The notes under the pieces were generated by a model. That model did not search any database. It saw nothing but the letters and a program-made list of their open reading frames with translations, and was not told where the DNA came from. Of a DNA stretch of 64,000 nt, positions 23,818-37,164 are shown piece after piece. Position 1 is the stretch's first letter; each line of letters begins with the position of its first letter. The position numbers and the translations under genes are program-made. The stretch is from NCBI RefSeq assembly GCF_963082655.1, contig NC_081555.1:181204151-181268150 (forward strand), read 5' to 3'. Source of the stretch: Stomoxys calcitrans (lineage: Eukaryota; Arthropoda; Insecta; Diptera; Muscidae).

Positions 23818-24360
23818 TTAGGTTTAAGTGGCAGTCTTAGACGTTTTCATCCATTGTGATACAACAGAGGAAGGAAGATGCCTTCTAGTTCCTACCGTTG
23901 AACCATCCAGATCACTTTAAAAAGCCCAACAACTTGCGAATGTTCACATCCGCTAAATCAGACAGGTTCTCAAAGAAGTGAGAACCTAAAGTGGAACTCC
24001 TTCTGACAGCTAGTGCGGGACACACACACGCAGAAGATGTTCTAGTCTCTTCTTCTTCGATGTCCTCACAGCTTCTGTAAAAGTAGTTGCTGGCAACTTT
24101 TAGTAAGTCAGCATGTTTTCCGATTAGACAGTGACCTGTCATGGCGGACTCAATGACTGAGACGTCCGTCCTAGCCAGTGACAGCAAAGCGGTCTAGTTT
24201 AGGCTAAACAGTTTTGGAATGTCCACAGTCCCCTCATTGTGACCATCTATCATTCGTTGTCCTCCGTGCCTGGTTCTGAAAACTTAACTTACATGTCGCT
24301 AGAGGTATACCTACAGATTCAAAGATTTCCTGGAATGTGTAAGGTAGTTCCTAGGCTCGA
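23818..24360 (-). mobile_element. 3' end of an RNase-H LINE, flush against the (CTACT)n array
   Basis: On the - strand the C-terminal region TGHCLIGKHADLLKVA...CPALAVRRSSTLGSHFFENL and the 3' UTR match the copy at 48800-49338 closely. The similarity continues upstream to about 24356 and is then cut off by the pentamer array at 24378. Confidence 0.85.
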
Positions 24361-24377
24361 AGTGGTTTTCATACTCC

Positions 24378-26710
24378 ACTCTACTCTACTCTACTCTACT
24401 CTACTCTACTCTACTCTACTCTACTCTACTCTACTCTACTCTACTCTACTCTACTCTACTCTACTCTACTCTACTCTACTCTACTCTACTCTACTCTACT
24501 CTACTCTACTCTACTCTACTCTACTCTACTCTACTCTACTCTACTCTACTCTACTCTACTCTACTCTACTCTACTCTACTCTACTCTACTCTACTCTACT
24601 CTACTCTACTCTACTCTACTCTACTCTACTCTACTCTACTCTACTCTACTCTACTCTACTCTACTCTACTCTACTCTACTCTACTCTACTCTACTCTACT
24701 CTACTCTACTCTACTCTACTCTACTCTACTCTACTCTACTCTACTCTACTCTACTCTACTCTACTCTACTCTACTCTACTCTACTCTACTCTACTCTACT
24801 CTACTCTACTCTACTCTACTCTACTCTACTCTACTCTACTCTACTCTACTCTACTCTACTCTACTCTACTCTACTCTACTCTACTCTACTCTACTCTACT
24901 CTACTCTACTCTACTCTACTCTACTCTACTCTACTCTACTCTACTCTACTCTACTCTACTCTACTCTACTCTACTCTACTCTACTCTACTCTACTCTACT
25001 CTACTCTACTCTACTCTACTCTACTCTACTCTACTCTACTCTACTCTACTCTACTCTACTCTACTCTACTCTACTCTACTCTACTCTACTCTACTCTACT
25101 CTACTCTACTCTACTCTACTCTACTCTACTCTACTCTACTCTACTCTACTCTACTCTACTCTACTCTACTCTACTCTACTCTACTCTACTCTACTCTACT
25201 CTACTCTACTCTACTCTACTCTACTCTACTCTACTCTACTCTACTCTACTCTACTCTACTCTACTCTACTCTACTCTACTCTACTCTACTCTACTCTACT
25301 CTACTCTACTCTACTCTACTCTACTCTACTCTACTCTACTCTACTCTACTCTACTCTACTCTACTCTACTCTACTCTACTCTACTCTACTCTACTCTACT
25401 CTACTCTACTCTACTCTACTCTACTCTACTCTACTCTACTCTACTCTACTCTACTCTACTCTACTCTACTCTACTCTACTCTACTCTACTCTACTCTACT
25501 CTACTCTACTCTACTCTACTCTACTCTACTCTACTCTACTCTACTCTACTCTACTCTACTCTACTCTACTCTACTCTACTCTACTCTACTCTACTCTACT
25601 CTACTCTACTCTACTCTACTCTACTCTACTCTACTCTACTCTACTCTACTCTACTCTACTCTACTCTACTCTACTCTACTCTACTCTACTCTACTCTACT
25701 CTACTCTACTCTACTCTACTCTACTCTACTCTACTCTACTCTACTCTACTCTACTCTACTCTACTCTACTCTACTCTACTCTACTCTACTCTACTCTACT
25801 CTACTCTACTCTACTCTACTCTACTCTACTCTACTCTACTCTACTCTACTCTACTCTACTCTACTCTACTCTACTCTACTCTACTCTACTCTACTCTACT
25901 CTACTCTACTCTACTCTACTCTACTCTACTCTACTCTACTCTACTCTACTCTACTCTACTCTACTCTACTCTACTCTACTCTACTCTACTCTACTCTACT
26001 CTACTCTACTCTACTCTACTCTACTCTACTCTACTCTACTCTACTCTACTCTACTCTACTCTACTCTACTCTACTCTACTCTACTCTACTCTACTCTACT
26101 CTACTCTACTCTACTCTACTCTACTCTACTCTACTCTACTCTACTCTACTCTACTCTACTCTACTCTACTCTACTCTACTCTACTCTACTCTACTCTACT
26201 CTACTCTACTCTACTCTACTCTACTCTACTCTACTCTACTCTACTCTACTCTACTCTACTCTACTCTACTCTACTCTACTCTACTCTACTCTACTCTACT
26301 CTACTCTACTCTACTCTACTCTACTCTACTCTACTCTACTCTACTCTACTCTACTCTACTCTACTCTACTCTACTCTACTCTACTCTACTCTACTCTACT
26401 CTACTCTACTCTACTCTACTCTACTCTACTCTACTCTACTCTACTCTACTCTACTCTACTCTACTCTACTCTACTCTACTCTACTCTACTCTACTCTACT
26501 CTACTCTACTCTACTCTACTCTACTCTACTCTACTCTACTCTACTCTACTCTACTCTACTCTACTCTACTCTACTCTACTCTACTCTACTCTACTCTACT
26601 CTACTCTACTCTACTCTACTCTACTCTACTCTACTCTACTCTACTCTACTCTACTCTACTCTACTCTACTCTACTCTACTCTACTCTACTCTACTCTACT
26701 CTACTCTACT
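24378..26710. repeat. Perfect pentanucleotide array (CTACT)n, 466 uninterrupted units
   Basis: From 24381 to 26710 every pentamer is CTACT: 2,330 bp without one change. Left of it only a CCACT variant is seen; at the right it ends abruptly in GAGATATTT. The 862-aa frame here (TLLYS repeated) exists because CTACT has no stop in any + frame. It is not a gene. Confidence 0.98.
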
Positions 26711-28074
26711 GAGATATTTTTGTATTCTAATATTTCTAAATGTATTGTCACTCGGTTACAATTTCCTCTCTGGTACAAAAATATCAACAAATGCCTAAAT
26801 CTGTCGTGTGCCCATTTCCATCCCTAGTGATGAGTTTACATTGAAATGCAGCATTCCACAAAAACGGTGAGGCGAGTCCTCTCCAGATATCGTAGTGGTG
26901 GCCAGTGCAAAAGGTAAAACGTGCCTTCTCCATGTTGCAGATACTGCCTCTGTGGACTGTGGCTACAGCAGCAACATAACCTCACGTTCGGCTGTCTCAT
27001 GGCTGTGTCATTAGATTTATGCATTGCGGTAAACCAAGGCAATTAGAAATGGTTGTATAACTTTTGAGTTTGGATTTGCAAGTGGATGGATTTTAATGTG
27101 CAAGGACACGGCCACATACCCAGGAACTTTGTTTTAAACCCTTTTTTGCCGGTTGGTCCCATTGCTGCGGGTCGCATGCACTGCAGTTTAATTTACGAAG
27201 GCATCTTTAAGGTGGCAAAACGGGAAAATTTAAACAAAATGTTGGAGCTTTTAATTTTAGCACAGGCAATCGATTTTCTTCAACTTACAAATTATTCCTG
27301 TGGTGTTTATTTTTAGAAAGCCCATAAAGTTTTGTTTAAAAAGTCAAGTCTATAAACATGGGAGACTTGAGTTTTTTTGTGTCATAAAAACTTTTCAACC
27401 CCCTCCCCCCTCCTAGGAAGGCAGCAGCACAAACAAATACAAGAGATTTCTTACGTTTTTTTGTTTTTTTTATTTAAAACAAAAGTTTATTTTCAAAGTC
27501 ATTCTTTCTTAGGGAACTTTTGCCGCAAACTTGTTCGGGAACTAAAGCACCGAAAAGTGTGTCTATTGTCTGTCCGTCTGTGCTGCGGCCTCAATCATGG
27601 CCAATATGCAACAGTTGGCTGTTATCAACCAGCCAGCCGCTCGCGTAAAATGCTAAAATTGGAAATAAAGGAAAAAAGTTTGTCTTAAAGCAAATTGTCT
27701 TAAAGCAAAATTTGTTTAATTACTTTCATTTTATTAAAGAGTTGCTTCCCAAAGAGGAAGGCACTGCAAGGCTAGCCTTGAGTGTGATTGCAAATGATGA
27801 TGGAGTGGTGTTGGTGGGTTTGAGCGAGTATAGACTTAAAACAAAAAGTTTTTCTGTTAACAACCTAAAAGTGACTGATTACTTAAAATTGTGGAAAAAA
27901 ATTTTTAAAATTTTAAAGGGATAATAAATAAAGAATATTTGGAAAAAATATTGTTTTGGCCTTATTCACAAAATAAATAAAATAATTCCATGAAGGAAAT
28001 ATGTCAAATAAACCTATTTTAAATCTACATTAAGTTTTGTGAATAAGGCCGTAAGCTAATCTCAATTTAAAGTC
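26711..28074. other. Unique intergenic DNA
   Basis: AT-rich. Short frames only; no recognised gene or repeat. Confidence 0.5.
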
Positions 28075-30557
28075 TTTATACCCGCCACCGAAGGATGCGG
28101 GTATATTCATTTTGTCATTCCGTTTGTAACACATCGAAATATCCGTTTCCGACCCTATAAAATATATATATTCTTGATCAGCGTAAAAATCGAAGGAAAT
28201 CTAGCCATGTCCGTCCGTCTGTCTGTTGAAATCACGCTACAGTCTTTAAAAATAGAAGTATTGAGCTGAAACTTTGCACAGATTCTTTGTTTTGTCCATA
28301 AGCAGGTTAAGTTCGAAGATGGGCTACATCGGACTATATTATGATACTAGCTGACCCGGGCCCGCTCCGCTGCGCCTTCTTTTACTTTATATGGAACAAA
28401 AGTTTTCTTGGAATATTTATTTTCGAAGATTTTTTAGTGAAATACCATGCTAACTTGACTAAGAGTTAAGTGCCTTTATCTCAATCCCATATGATCTTTA
28501 TTGGTCTACGAATTTAATTTTGGATGTAAGGTGTACTCCATTCTTCAAATACTTCATTTCAGCCCGATATTCTCATGATTTCTGATTTAATGGTGTTTCG
28601 GGGGAGAGGTTGTCCCCCAGATACTGAGAAAATATCAGCATCGTGCTCTTGTCTCGAATGCCATTTATTTAAACCCCATATTGCCATTGGCTTAAGAGGA
28701 GTTTACAGGATGAGGCGTCTCCCAAACACATGGCCCCAAAATAGGTTATCAAATCTTCTTATCTCCAATACCTTTCATTTGAGCTACATATTGGTATGGT
28801 CGAAAATTTTTTTTCCCTTTGGGGGTGTTTTGGCCCTAAATACATGGTCCTAAAAACTATGAATATTTAGTCCCACTCTCTTTAAGATCCAAATTGTCTT
28901 GGTGAGCAAATATGTCCTATTTGGGGGTTGTTATGGTGGTGGGACGTCCGCTAGACAGTTGGCCCCTAATGTTGATATCAGATACGTGGTCTACTCCCAC
29001 ATACCTTTAATTTGAGCCCCATATTTCCATAGTCGGCACATATGACCGGCTTGGGTGGTGTTTTGTGGGATGGGCAGCCACTCGGTGAGTTGGCCTTGAA
29101 AATATATATCGGATTCGTGTTCCACTTTAAAAACCCTCTTATTTAAGCCTCATATTGCTATAGTCAGCAAATATTTACTATTTAGGTAGTGTTGTGGGGG
29201 TGGGGTGGCCCCATAGACACTTTTCCCTAATATTGATATCAAATTCGTGCTTTACTCCCAAAGACCTTTCATTTGAGCCCCATATTGCTATGGTCGTAAA
29301 TTTGTCCCCTTTGGGGGATGTTTTCGGTGAGAGGCGGCCTCCCAAACACTTGGTTCCATATTTGGATATCAGATTCGTATTCTACATTCAAATACCTTTT
29401 ACTTAAGCCCCATATTCCCATGGTCAGTAAATAAGTCCAGTTTGGGGGGTGTTTTGGGGAAGGGGTGGACCCCAAGAAATGTGGTCCCACATTTGGATAT
29501 CAGATTCGTATTCTACTCGCAAATACCTTTCATTTGAGGCCCATATTGCCATGGTCTTCAAATATGTCCGATTTAGGGGTGGTTTGGGGCTTGGGGTGGT
29601 TCCCCTAGCACTTGGTCTGACAATTGGATATCAAATACGTTTTCTTATCCTAAATACCTTTCATTTAAGTCCCATATTGTCGTGTTTGGCCTAAATATAT
29701 GTTTGGTTGGTTTTAAGGAGGGGCAGCCCCCTAGGTACCCTATCCGAAATTTGGATACCAAATTTTTATTTTGGGAGAGCACACATAATTTTGCTTAAAT
29801 CGCACCACCCATCTCCGAGATCTGGCGTTTCTGAAAATTAGGGTAAGGGGAGGGACCGCCCCCCCCCCCCTCCTTCAGATATCAAAAAATGTAGTTCCCT
29901 ATTTTCACAACGGGGTCATTATGCACCATCTGTGAAAATTTCAAGAAAATCGGTTCAGCCGTTTCTGAGTCTATAAGGAACACACAAACATACAAACAAA
30001 CAAACCTACAAACAAACACAAATTGATTTTTATATATAAGATAGCCCCCCTATAGACCGATCCGCCGATTTAGGGTCTTAGGCTCATAAAAGCCACATTT
30101 ATTATCCGAGTTTGCTGCCATATAGACCGATCTCTCCATTTAAGATCATGGGCCCATATAAGGCGCATTTATTGTCAAATTTCGCAAAATTTGGGACAGT
30201 GAGTTGTATTAGGCCCTTCGACATCCTCTTTCTATTTGGGCCAGATCGGTTCAGATTTGGATATAGCTGCCATATAGACCGATATCTCGATTGATGTCTT
30301 GGCCCTATAAAAGGCGCAATTATAATCCGATTTCGCTCAAATTTGACACAGTGACTTATGTTAGGCTTTTCGTCATATTTGTTCTGCAAAATTGAACAAT
30401 GAGTTGTACTTTTTAGACCACTCAATATCCGTGTCGAATTGAGTCCAAATCGGACCATATTTCGATAAAGCTACTATGGGGGCAAAAATTATTAATTTTT
30501 CACCGGATTATGACGAAAGGTGGTGGTGGAAAGGTGGTTAACGCCTTTTTACTTGTT
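28075..30557 (+). mobile_element. Mini-me-like element interrupted by a Helitron
   Basis: The head TATACCCGCCACCGAAGG, TA stretch, core TTCTTGATCAGCG and GTCY stretch are intact up to ACTATATTATGATA (28346). The unit resumes with TAGCCCCCCTATAGACC at 30042 and ends with TTTTTACTTGTT at about 30557. The two sides join without loss or duplication. Confidence 0.88.
28347..30041 (-). mobile_element. Non-autonomous Helitron with both ends
   Basis: Read on the - strand it begins TCTTATATATAAAAATC and ends GGGCCCGGGTCAGCTAG. It thus has 5' TC and 3' CTAG (CTRR) and sits between host A and T with no target-site duplication. Inside are about ten ~131-bp units and a (GTTT)n-rich subterminal block. No Rep/helicase gene. 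1,695 bp. A strong 3' hairpin was not identified, only GC-rich, partly self-complementary sequence. Confidence 0.82.
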
Positions 30558-31870
30558 TTATAATATGCCATCTATATAAAATGATGATCCAATCAAGATT
30601 ATATTGCTTAAAATTGTCGAAAGATTTCATAAAACTCTCTGTTCGGATAATACGAATAAAATATGAGCATGGCCCGTTGGACATTGTATACCATATATAT
30701 AGACTCAACATGCATATGGCAGCTACATTCAAATATTTTCCAATCTGGACTATATTCGGCACTGATGTTGAGTGGTCTAATACTGTTATGAGGGATTTCA
30801 CTTTTCGAAATTTCAGCGATACAGGTCCATATGTTTAGTGTAGTTGGTAACCACCACATGTTTTCCCCATACCAACAAACAAAGCCAACAACTACTTGGT
30901 GTATCTTCGTCTAAAGCAAACATCATCATACTACCCTATCACTACTTCTTGTGGGCAAATACGAGTACACCAAGAATCAATAACACTGAAATCAAAGATG
31001 TGAGCTGAAGAGACAAACAAACAATCAGCGGCAGCAGCAGGCACATCAACTTGGGGCAAATACTCATTGCAAAGGTAAATCCAACTTCATGTCTTTCAAT
31101 ATTCCCGGGGCAAGCAAAGACAAGCGTATGTCAACGCCAACACGCTTATGGCTTGTTTACCAAACGCATTCGATATTCGACAAATTGACTCAATCAATAA
31201 AGGACACAAACAACCAGAACAGCCGAGCAGTGTGAAGGCATTACCGTGCGACTTGCCACAGTCACAAAAGACATGAAAACCCCTAAAAGCAGATGTTTGC
31301 TCAAAGCTCTGAGACCATAGCACCAAACCCAAACAATCATCCATCGAACAATGAATGTTGACAATCTTTAATGACACCTCAGGGGTAAACAAGAACATTT
31401 AAAACCCCCTCCTTTAAAACCTCAAAAACACGAATCCAAATCAAAACCAACGAATGCAAAATCCAATAAAACAAAAGAAAGATTTGGTAAAATGACAATG
31501 GAAGCCATGACAGAGTGCTTCCTGCCATCAATAAGGATCAATTTCGTTGGATTGAACAGTTGGAAGGGGGTTGCTTATTCAAAATCTATAACATGCTAAT
31601 TTCCAATAACTGTTCTTGTCAATATTTTTTCTTTTTATTAATTTCTTTAAACCTTCAATAAAAAAGGCAATGTGTTGCGTCCGGATGAGCAAGGAAACTC
31701 AAAGCTGAAAGAAAGAAAGAAAATAAAATTCGAACGCTCTTGGGCCTCATTTTTGTTTCTTTCAATGACAAAGGAAGCAGATGCTGTTTTATATCGTGGA
31801 TGGCAAGTTATTGATTGTGCGTTAGTGGTCAATTCTTGTAAGACCCAACAAAATGCATTCTATTGAACAT
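30558..31870. other. Unique intergenic DNA
   Basis: AT-rich with purine-rich stretches near 31000-31450. No gene recognised. Confidence 0.5.
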
Positions 31871-33124
31871 TTGGGTTGCCCAAAAAGTAATTGCGGATTT
31901 TTCATATAGTCGGCGTTGAAAAATTTTTTCAACGGCTTGTGACTCTGTAATTGCATTCTTTCTTTTGTCAGTTATCAGCTGTTACTTTTAGCTTGCTTTA
32001 GAAAAAAAGTGCGCGAAATTATGGTTTGTTTGTTTGGCGTCAATTTTAATATGGAGCCCACAAAGGAGCATTTTCGTCATATTTTACTTTATTATTTCCA
32101 TTAAGGAAAAAACGAGGAGCAGGTTGCTAAAAAGTTACGAGATGTGTATGGTGATAAAGCCTAAAAAGGAAGACAGTGTCAAAATAGGTTTCGCAAATTC
32201 CATTCTGGAGATTTTTCAGTTAAAGATGAGCCACGTTCAGGTCGGCCAAATGAAGTTGATGATGGCCAAATCAAAGCATTGAGATAGGAGAGAAGTTAAA
32301 TATACCAAAATCAACCGTTCATTATCACATAAAAAGTCTTGGACTGGTGAAAAAGCTTGATATTTGGGTACCACATGTATCGAAAGAAATTCATTTAACA
32401 AACCGAATCAACGCTTGTGATATGCACTTTAAACGCAATGAATTCGATCCGTTTTTAAAACGAATCATAACTGGAGATGAAAAATGGATTGTTTACAACA
32501 ACGTTAGTCGAAAACGATCATGGTCCAAGCATTGGTGAACCAGCTCAAACCACTTCAAAGGCTGATATCCACCAAAAGAAGGTTATGCTGTCTGTTTGGT
32601 GGGATTGGAAGGGTGTGGAATATTTATAGCTGCTTCCAAGGAACCAAACGATTAATTCGGATGTTTACTGTCAGCAATTGGACAAATTGAATACAGCCAT
32701 CAAGGAGAAGCGACCAGAATTGGTCAATCGTTAAGGTGTCATATTCCACCAGGACAACGCTAGACCGCACACATCTTTGGTCACTCGCAAAAAACTGAGT
32801 GAGCTTGGCTGGGAACTTTTGATGCATCCACCATATAGCCCTGACCTTGCACCATCAGACTCCCATTTATTTCGATCTTTGCAGAACTCCTTAAATGGTA
32901 AAACTTTCGGCAATGATGAGGCAATAAAATCGCACTTGGTTCAGTTTTTTGCAGATAAAGGCCAGAAGTTCTATGAGCGTGGAGTACTAAATTTGCCAGG
33001 AAGATGGCAAAAGGTTATCGAACAAAATGGCAATTATATATTTGATTAAAGTTCATTCAAAGTTTTATTAAAAATGCATTTACTTTCTTTTAAAAAATTC
33101 GCAATTACTTTTTGGGCAACCTAA
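31871..33124 (+). mobile_element. Full-length mariner element, defective
   Basis: 1.25 kb with inverted ends TTGGGTTGCCCAAAAAGTAA and reversed right TTAGGTTGCCCAAAAAGTAA. The ends resemble the mellifera/capitata type of mariners (from memory). A TA duplication is not clear. It contains the decayed transposase at 32051-33049. Confidence 0.9.
32051..33049 (+). pseudogene. Mariner transposase pseudogene
   Basis: Frames spell the D,D34D mariner transposase in pieces: the KSLGLVKKLDIWVPHV region near 32325-32375, GDEKWIVYN (first catalytic Asp) near 32475, HQDNARPHTS (second) near 32745, and PPYSPDLAPSDSHLF (third) near 32827-32871. Breaks: an in-frame stop near 32102, a deletion near 32280, a one-base insertion near 32533, stops near 32626 and 32732. 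The last 90 codons (32777-33049) are intact to the stop. It cannot make active enzyme; all three catalytic Asp codons remain. Confidence 0.92.
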
Positions 33125-33622
33125 AAGCTTCCACACAGAGCCTGCATGTTCGTCCGATTTGGACTAATATTGCAAGAATGTGGTCATTTGTCAACCGAGT
33201 CTCAGAAAATTGGAACGAACTCTCGACATTAATGGTGAAGTTTATAGATTCAGATTTATATATCGGGAAATTTTTACGACAAACAAAATACTTTTATCAC
33301 GAAGTTTTGCTTTTATTGTAACCGTGTACCGTTTTGCTTCAACATTTCAAACGTTAGCCATAAACGTAGTATTATTGAACGTAACTAACTTTGTTCATTG
33401 TAAACCCTTTAGCAACTTCGTCTATAGTAAAATGACGAAAATGAAATTGGGCGTTCTTATACAGCGGTCATAAGGCCGATTGGGTGTTACGACTGTTTTC
33501 CACTACTAAAAGATTTTGGCGCTACCAAATGACCTCTAATGAAATAATCCCCAACATAAAAGAAATAAACCCAAAATTTTTGAAAACAACGCCAATATAG
33601 AAAATGAAGTCCAATAAAAAAA

Positions 33623-33943
33623 ATGGAGGTCACCGTAGCGCAGAGATTAGCATGTCCGCCTATGAAGCTGAACGTCTGGGTTAGAATCCTGGCGAGACCA
33701 TCAGAAAAATTTTTCAACGGTGGTTTTCCCCTCCTAATGCTGGCAACATTTGTGAGGTACTATGCCATGTAAAACTTCTCTCCAAGAGGTGTCGCACTGC
33801 GGCTCGCCGTTCGGACGCTGCTATAAAAAGGAGACCCCTTATCATTGAACTTAAACTTGAATCGGGCTGCACTTATTAATATGTGAGAAATTTGTCCCTG
33901 TTCCTTAATGGAATGTTCATGGGCTTAATTCGGAATTTGCAAT
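33623..33943 (+). mobile_element. tRNA-derived SINE, B-box mutated
   Basis: A-box TAGCGCAGAGATTAGC kept; B-box reads GGTTAGAATCC (C to A). Body and tail complete to GGAATTTGCAATTCC. Confidence 0.85.
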
Positions 33944-34133
33944 TCCATTTTGGGCTTTATGATATAAGGGGGCATACGTTCAAAACTAATTTTGGGCCTT
34001 ATGACCGTTGGGCGTTATGATACGTCACCACTTTGTACGTACACAAGAAAATGATCCCAAGCAGGCCCATAAGCTTGCAAATAATTGCAATTGAGTACTC
34101 GTCACTGGTATAGACACATTCTCAAACACAACA

Positions 34134-35180
34134 TTTTTATACCCTCCACCATAAGATGGGAGTATACTAAGTTCGTCATTCTGTTTGTAACACCTCGAAA
34201 TATGCGTCTGAAACCCCATAAAGTGTACATATTCTTAATCGTCATGTAATTTTAAGTCGATCTAGCCATGTCCGTCCGTCCGTATGTCGAAAGCACGCTA
34301 ACATTCTAAGGAGTAAAGCTAGACGCTTGAAATTTTGCACAAATACTTTTTATTGGTCTAGGTCAGTTGGGATTGCAATTGGGCTATATCGGTCCATGTT
34401 TTGATATTGCTGCCATATAAACCGATCTTCCGATTTGACTTCTTGAGCACTTACAAGCCGCAATTTGTGTCCGATTTGGTTGAAATTTAGCATGTAGAGT
34501 TCTGTTATGACTTTCAATAACTATGCTAAGTACGGTCTGAATCGATCTATAACCTGATATAGCTCCCATATAAACCGATCTCCCGATTTGACTTCTTGAG
34601 CCCTTACAAGCCGCAATTTGTGTCCGATTTGGCTGAAATTTAGTATGTAGAGTTCTGTTATGACTTTCAACAACTGTGTTAAGTACGGGTTGAATCAGTC
34701 TATAAACTGAAATAGCTCCCATATAAACCGATCTCCCGATTAGATTTCCTGAGCCCTTACAAGCCGAAATTTTTGTTCAATTTGGCTGAAATTTTACTTG
34801 TAGTGTTCTGGTACGACTTCCAACAACTGTTTTAAGTACGGTTTGAATCGGTCTATAACCTGATATAGCTCCCATATAAACCGATCTCCCGATTTGATTT
34901 CTTGAGCCCCTGGAAGCCGCAATTTTCCGATTTGGCTGAAATTTTGCATGTGGTGCTATGTTATGACCTCCAATAACTGTTCCAAGTACGGTCTAAATCG
35001 GACCATAACCTGATATAGCTTCCATGTAAACCGGTCATCCTTGTTCGGTTCCTGAGGTATGTAGATTAAATAAAATTATGCCCTTCAACTAAATTTGTTT
35101 TGTATAAATTTATAGCAGAATCCATGGTGGTGGGTTTCCAAGATTCGGCCTAGCCGAACTTAGCACGCTTTTACTTGTTT
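34134..35180 (+). mobile_element. Complete mini-me-like element
   Basis: Head TATACCCTCCACCATAAGAT, core with short GTCC stretch near 34265-34290, about four ~155-bp units (TAGCTCCCATATAAACC), tail GGCCTAGCCGAACTTAGCAC...TTTTACTTGTTT. Confidence 0.88.
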
Positions 35181-35204
35181 ATTTTCATATGTATTTTGGT
35201 TCAT

Positions 35205-35340
35205 AGTTTAAGTTGTGTAAGGTTGGTAGTCCGCTTCAAACTCCCTTGAACAATGTTTAGCCCATTATTATACAGGGCGAAGTCTCTGGGGGGAATTGAA
35301 CCCATGACTCCGCACCACTACGCTATAACAACGGAACGCT
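35205..35340 (-). mobile_element. Possible second tRNA-derived SINE family
   Basis: On the - strand, A-box-like TATAGCGTAGTGGTG and B-box-like GGTTCAATTCC stand about 17 bp apart, with body sequence unlike the main SINE. Only one copy in the window, so this rests on the boxes alone. Confidence 0.4.
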
Positions 35341-35344
35341 TATT

Positions 35345-37160
35345 TTAATATATAAGGGCTTACAATTAGGCTTCCTTTTTTCGTTATCTTATTGCGATTA
35401 TTGATGCAATTCAAATTTAAATTTTACAAATACACATGAGTGCACACAAACACAAACACACATAGACTGAAATTGCAATTTATAAATGCCACGATTTGTA
35501 TAAATACGACCATAAATGAGGATTATTCTTTAAAAAACATATTTGTTAAATCTTTGGTACATCAATACTACAAAACTTACCTCGCACACACCCACTCAAA
35601 TGATATATGCTTGTAAATGTTACCGCTACAACGAATGACTCCTATCATACGTATGTCCATCATTGTCGTTTTGTGTGTGTGTGTATATGTTGGGTTGGGT
35701 GTGAGTGAGAGTTGCCAGCTACTCTTGTTTTTTGTAAATTCCTTTGTTGTCGTTGCCACTGGTGTGTTCTTCAATTTCTTTTTTTCACCGTCTTTCATTC
35801 GAAGTTGGATTCCATGATAGATGAGAGAGAAAAAGGAAAAAAATTTGTTTCTTTTTTCATTCTTAAACATTTGTGTACATCTCATACGAATAAATACATA
35901 TAAGCATCATCATATACATATGAGTGTGTAGATGTGTGTACATGAGTTCATATGTATGTGGAGGTACGTCATCATCATCATCATCCATGCCACCATCCCC
36001 ATCCACATCATCGTCATAGTGATGGTGTTTTTGTCACTTGCTCTCTGGCTGCGGCCTTTGTTGGCTGACTTGTCTCCTTTTCCAGTGTATCATGTGAGTG
36101 AGTGTTAGTGTGCATATATGTGTATGTGTGTGAAACGAACAAAATTTTTTTCGTTTTATTTTATTTTTCCAATTCTGATTGGACGAGTGCTGGAGAATGG
36201 TCGTTTTCGTTGTTCGTCGTTCAGAAATTCTTGTATATTTCAATGAACATATAGACCTTCATACATACGTATGTATGTGTCAGTGTCAGTGTGCATACAT
36301 ATGGGTATATAATCATATGTATGTACCATATATGCGATTACAAGTGCGGTTTATATAAACAGTCATACACGCACAAACACACACATTCTCCTACACTCTG
36401 ACTGGGCACACAAATACCAAAGTCGCAGCATGTCTCTAACAGGAGGCAGTAGTATGAGTGGGAGCACAATACATATGGAGACGATAACGTCGACAACAAA
36501 AACACAGCACCACTTTATTACATTACTCTGTACTCTTGGTCATTGGAAAACTCCACCCATATACCAGATACACGCATGCATCCTCCAAGACGGGATGGCA
36601 GAAGGGAATACATACTCACACACGATGTGGGCACATGAATTGTAGTGGAATGCTCGCTCGTACAAGATTGTGTACTCTGTACAATGCTTCTCGATGGTGG
36701 CAGTAAATCGATAGCCCCTTCCCCACGCTGTCGTTTATTTTTTCAACTCACCTCGTTACAAAATCCTAGCCAGGTCACACATTTCTGCAGTCACGGCATT
36801 GACCACAAGCCTTGTATCCTATGTGATTTGGAATTTCTTTGACCACATGCAATGAAGCAGATATCTAATAATTAACTGTATATTGATAAGAACGTTCTGC
36901 GAATGTTAAACCGTTTAAGAGTGTTTGGTCTCATTAACCAGAAAACGTTTTTATTAGTTTTATCCGCTAAAAGCTGAAATTGACTTCAAAAAATTCCTAT
37001 GGCATTTGTCTTTGGACAAATTTCCTCAAAGTAGAAAATTTCATGAAACATTTTTTTAAGGGGAAAATATCGTTGAAGATTTGTCGTTGGTAAACATTAA
37101 GTGATTTGTTTGATTTTAGAGAACGTTTTGTTCAAATTTCTTAATCCTTTAAAGACTATG
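35345..37160. other. Unique intergenic DNA with microsatellites
   Basis: Rich in short simple repeats: (GT)n near 35677, (CAT)n near 35970, CATACATA/TATGTATG near 36260-36330. Purely short frames; no gene supported. Confidence 0.55.
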
Positions 37161-37164
37161 ATGA

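Noticed and set aside
24239..26827. 862-aa open frame of TLLYS repeats
   Set aside because: Product of a (CTACT)n array, which lacks stops in all + frames; no start context, no flanking coding sequence.
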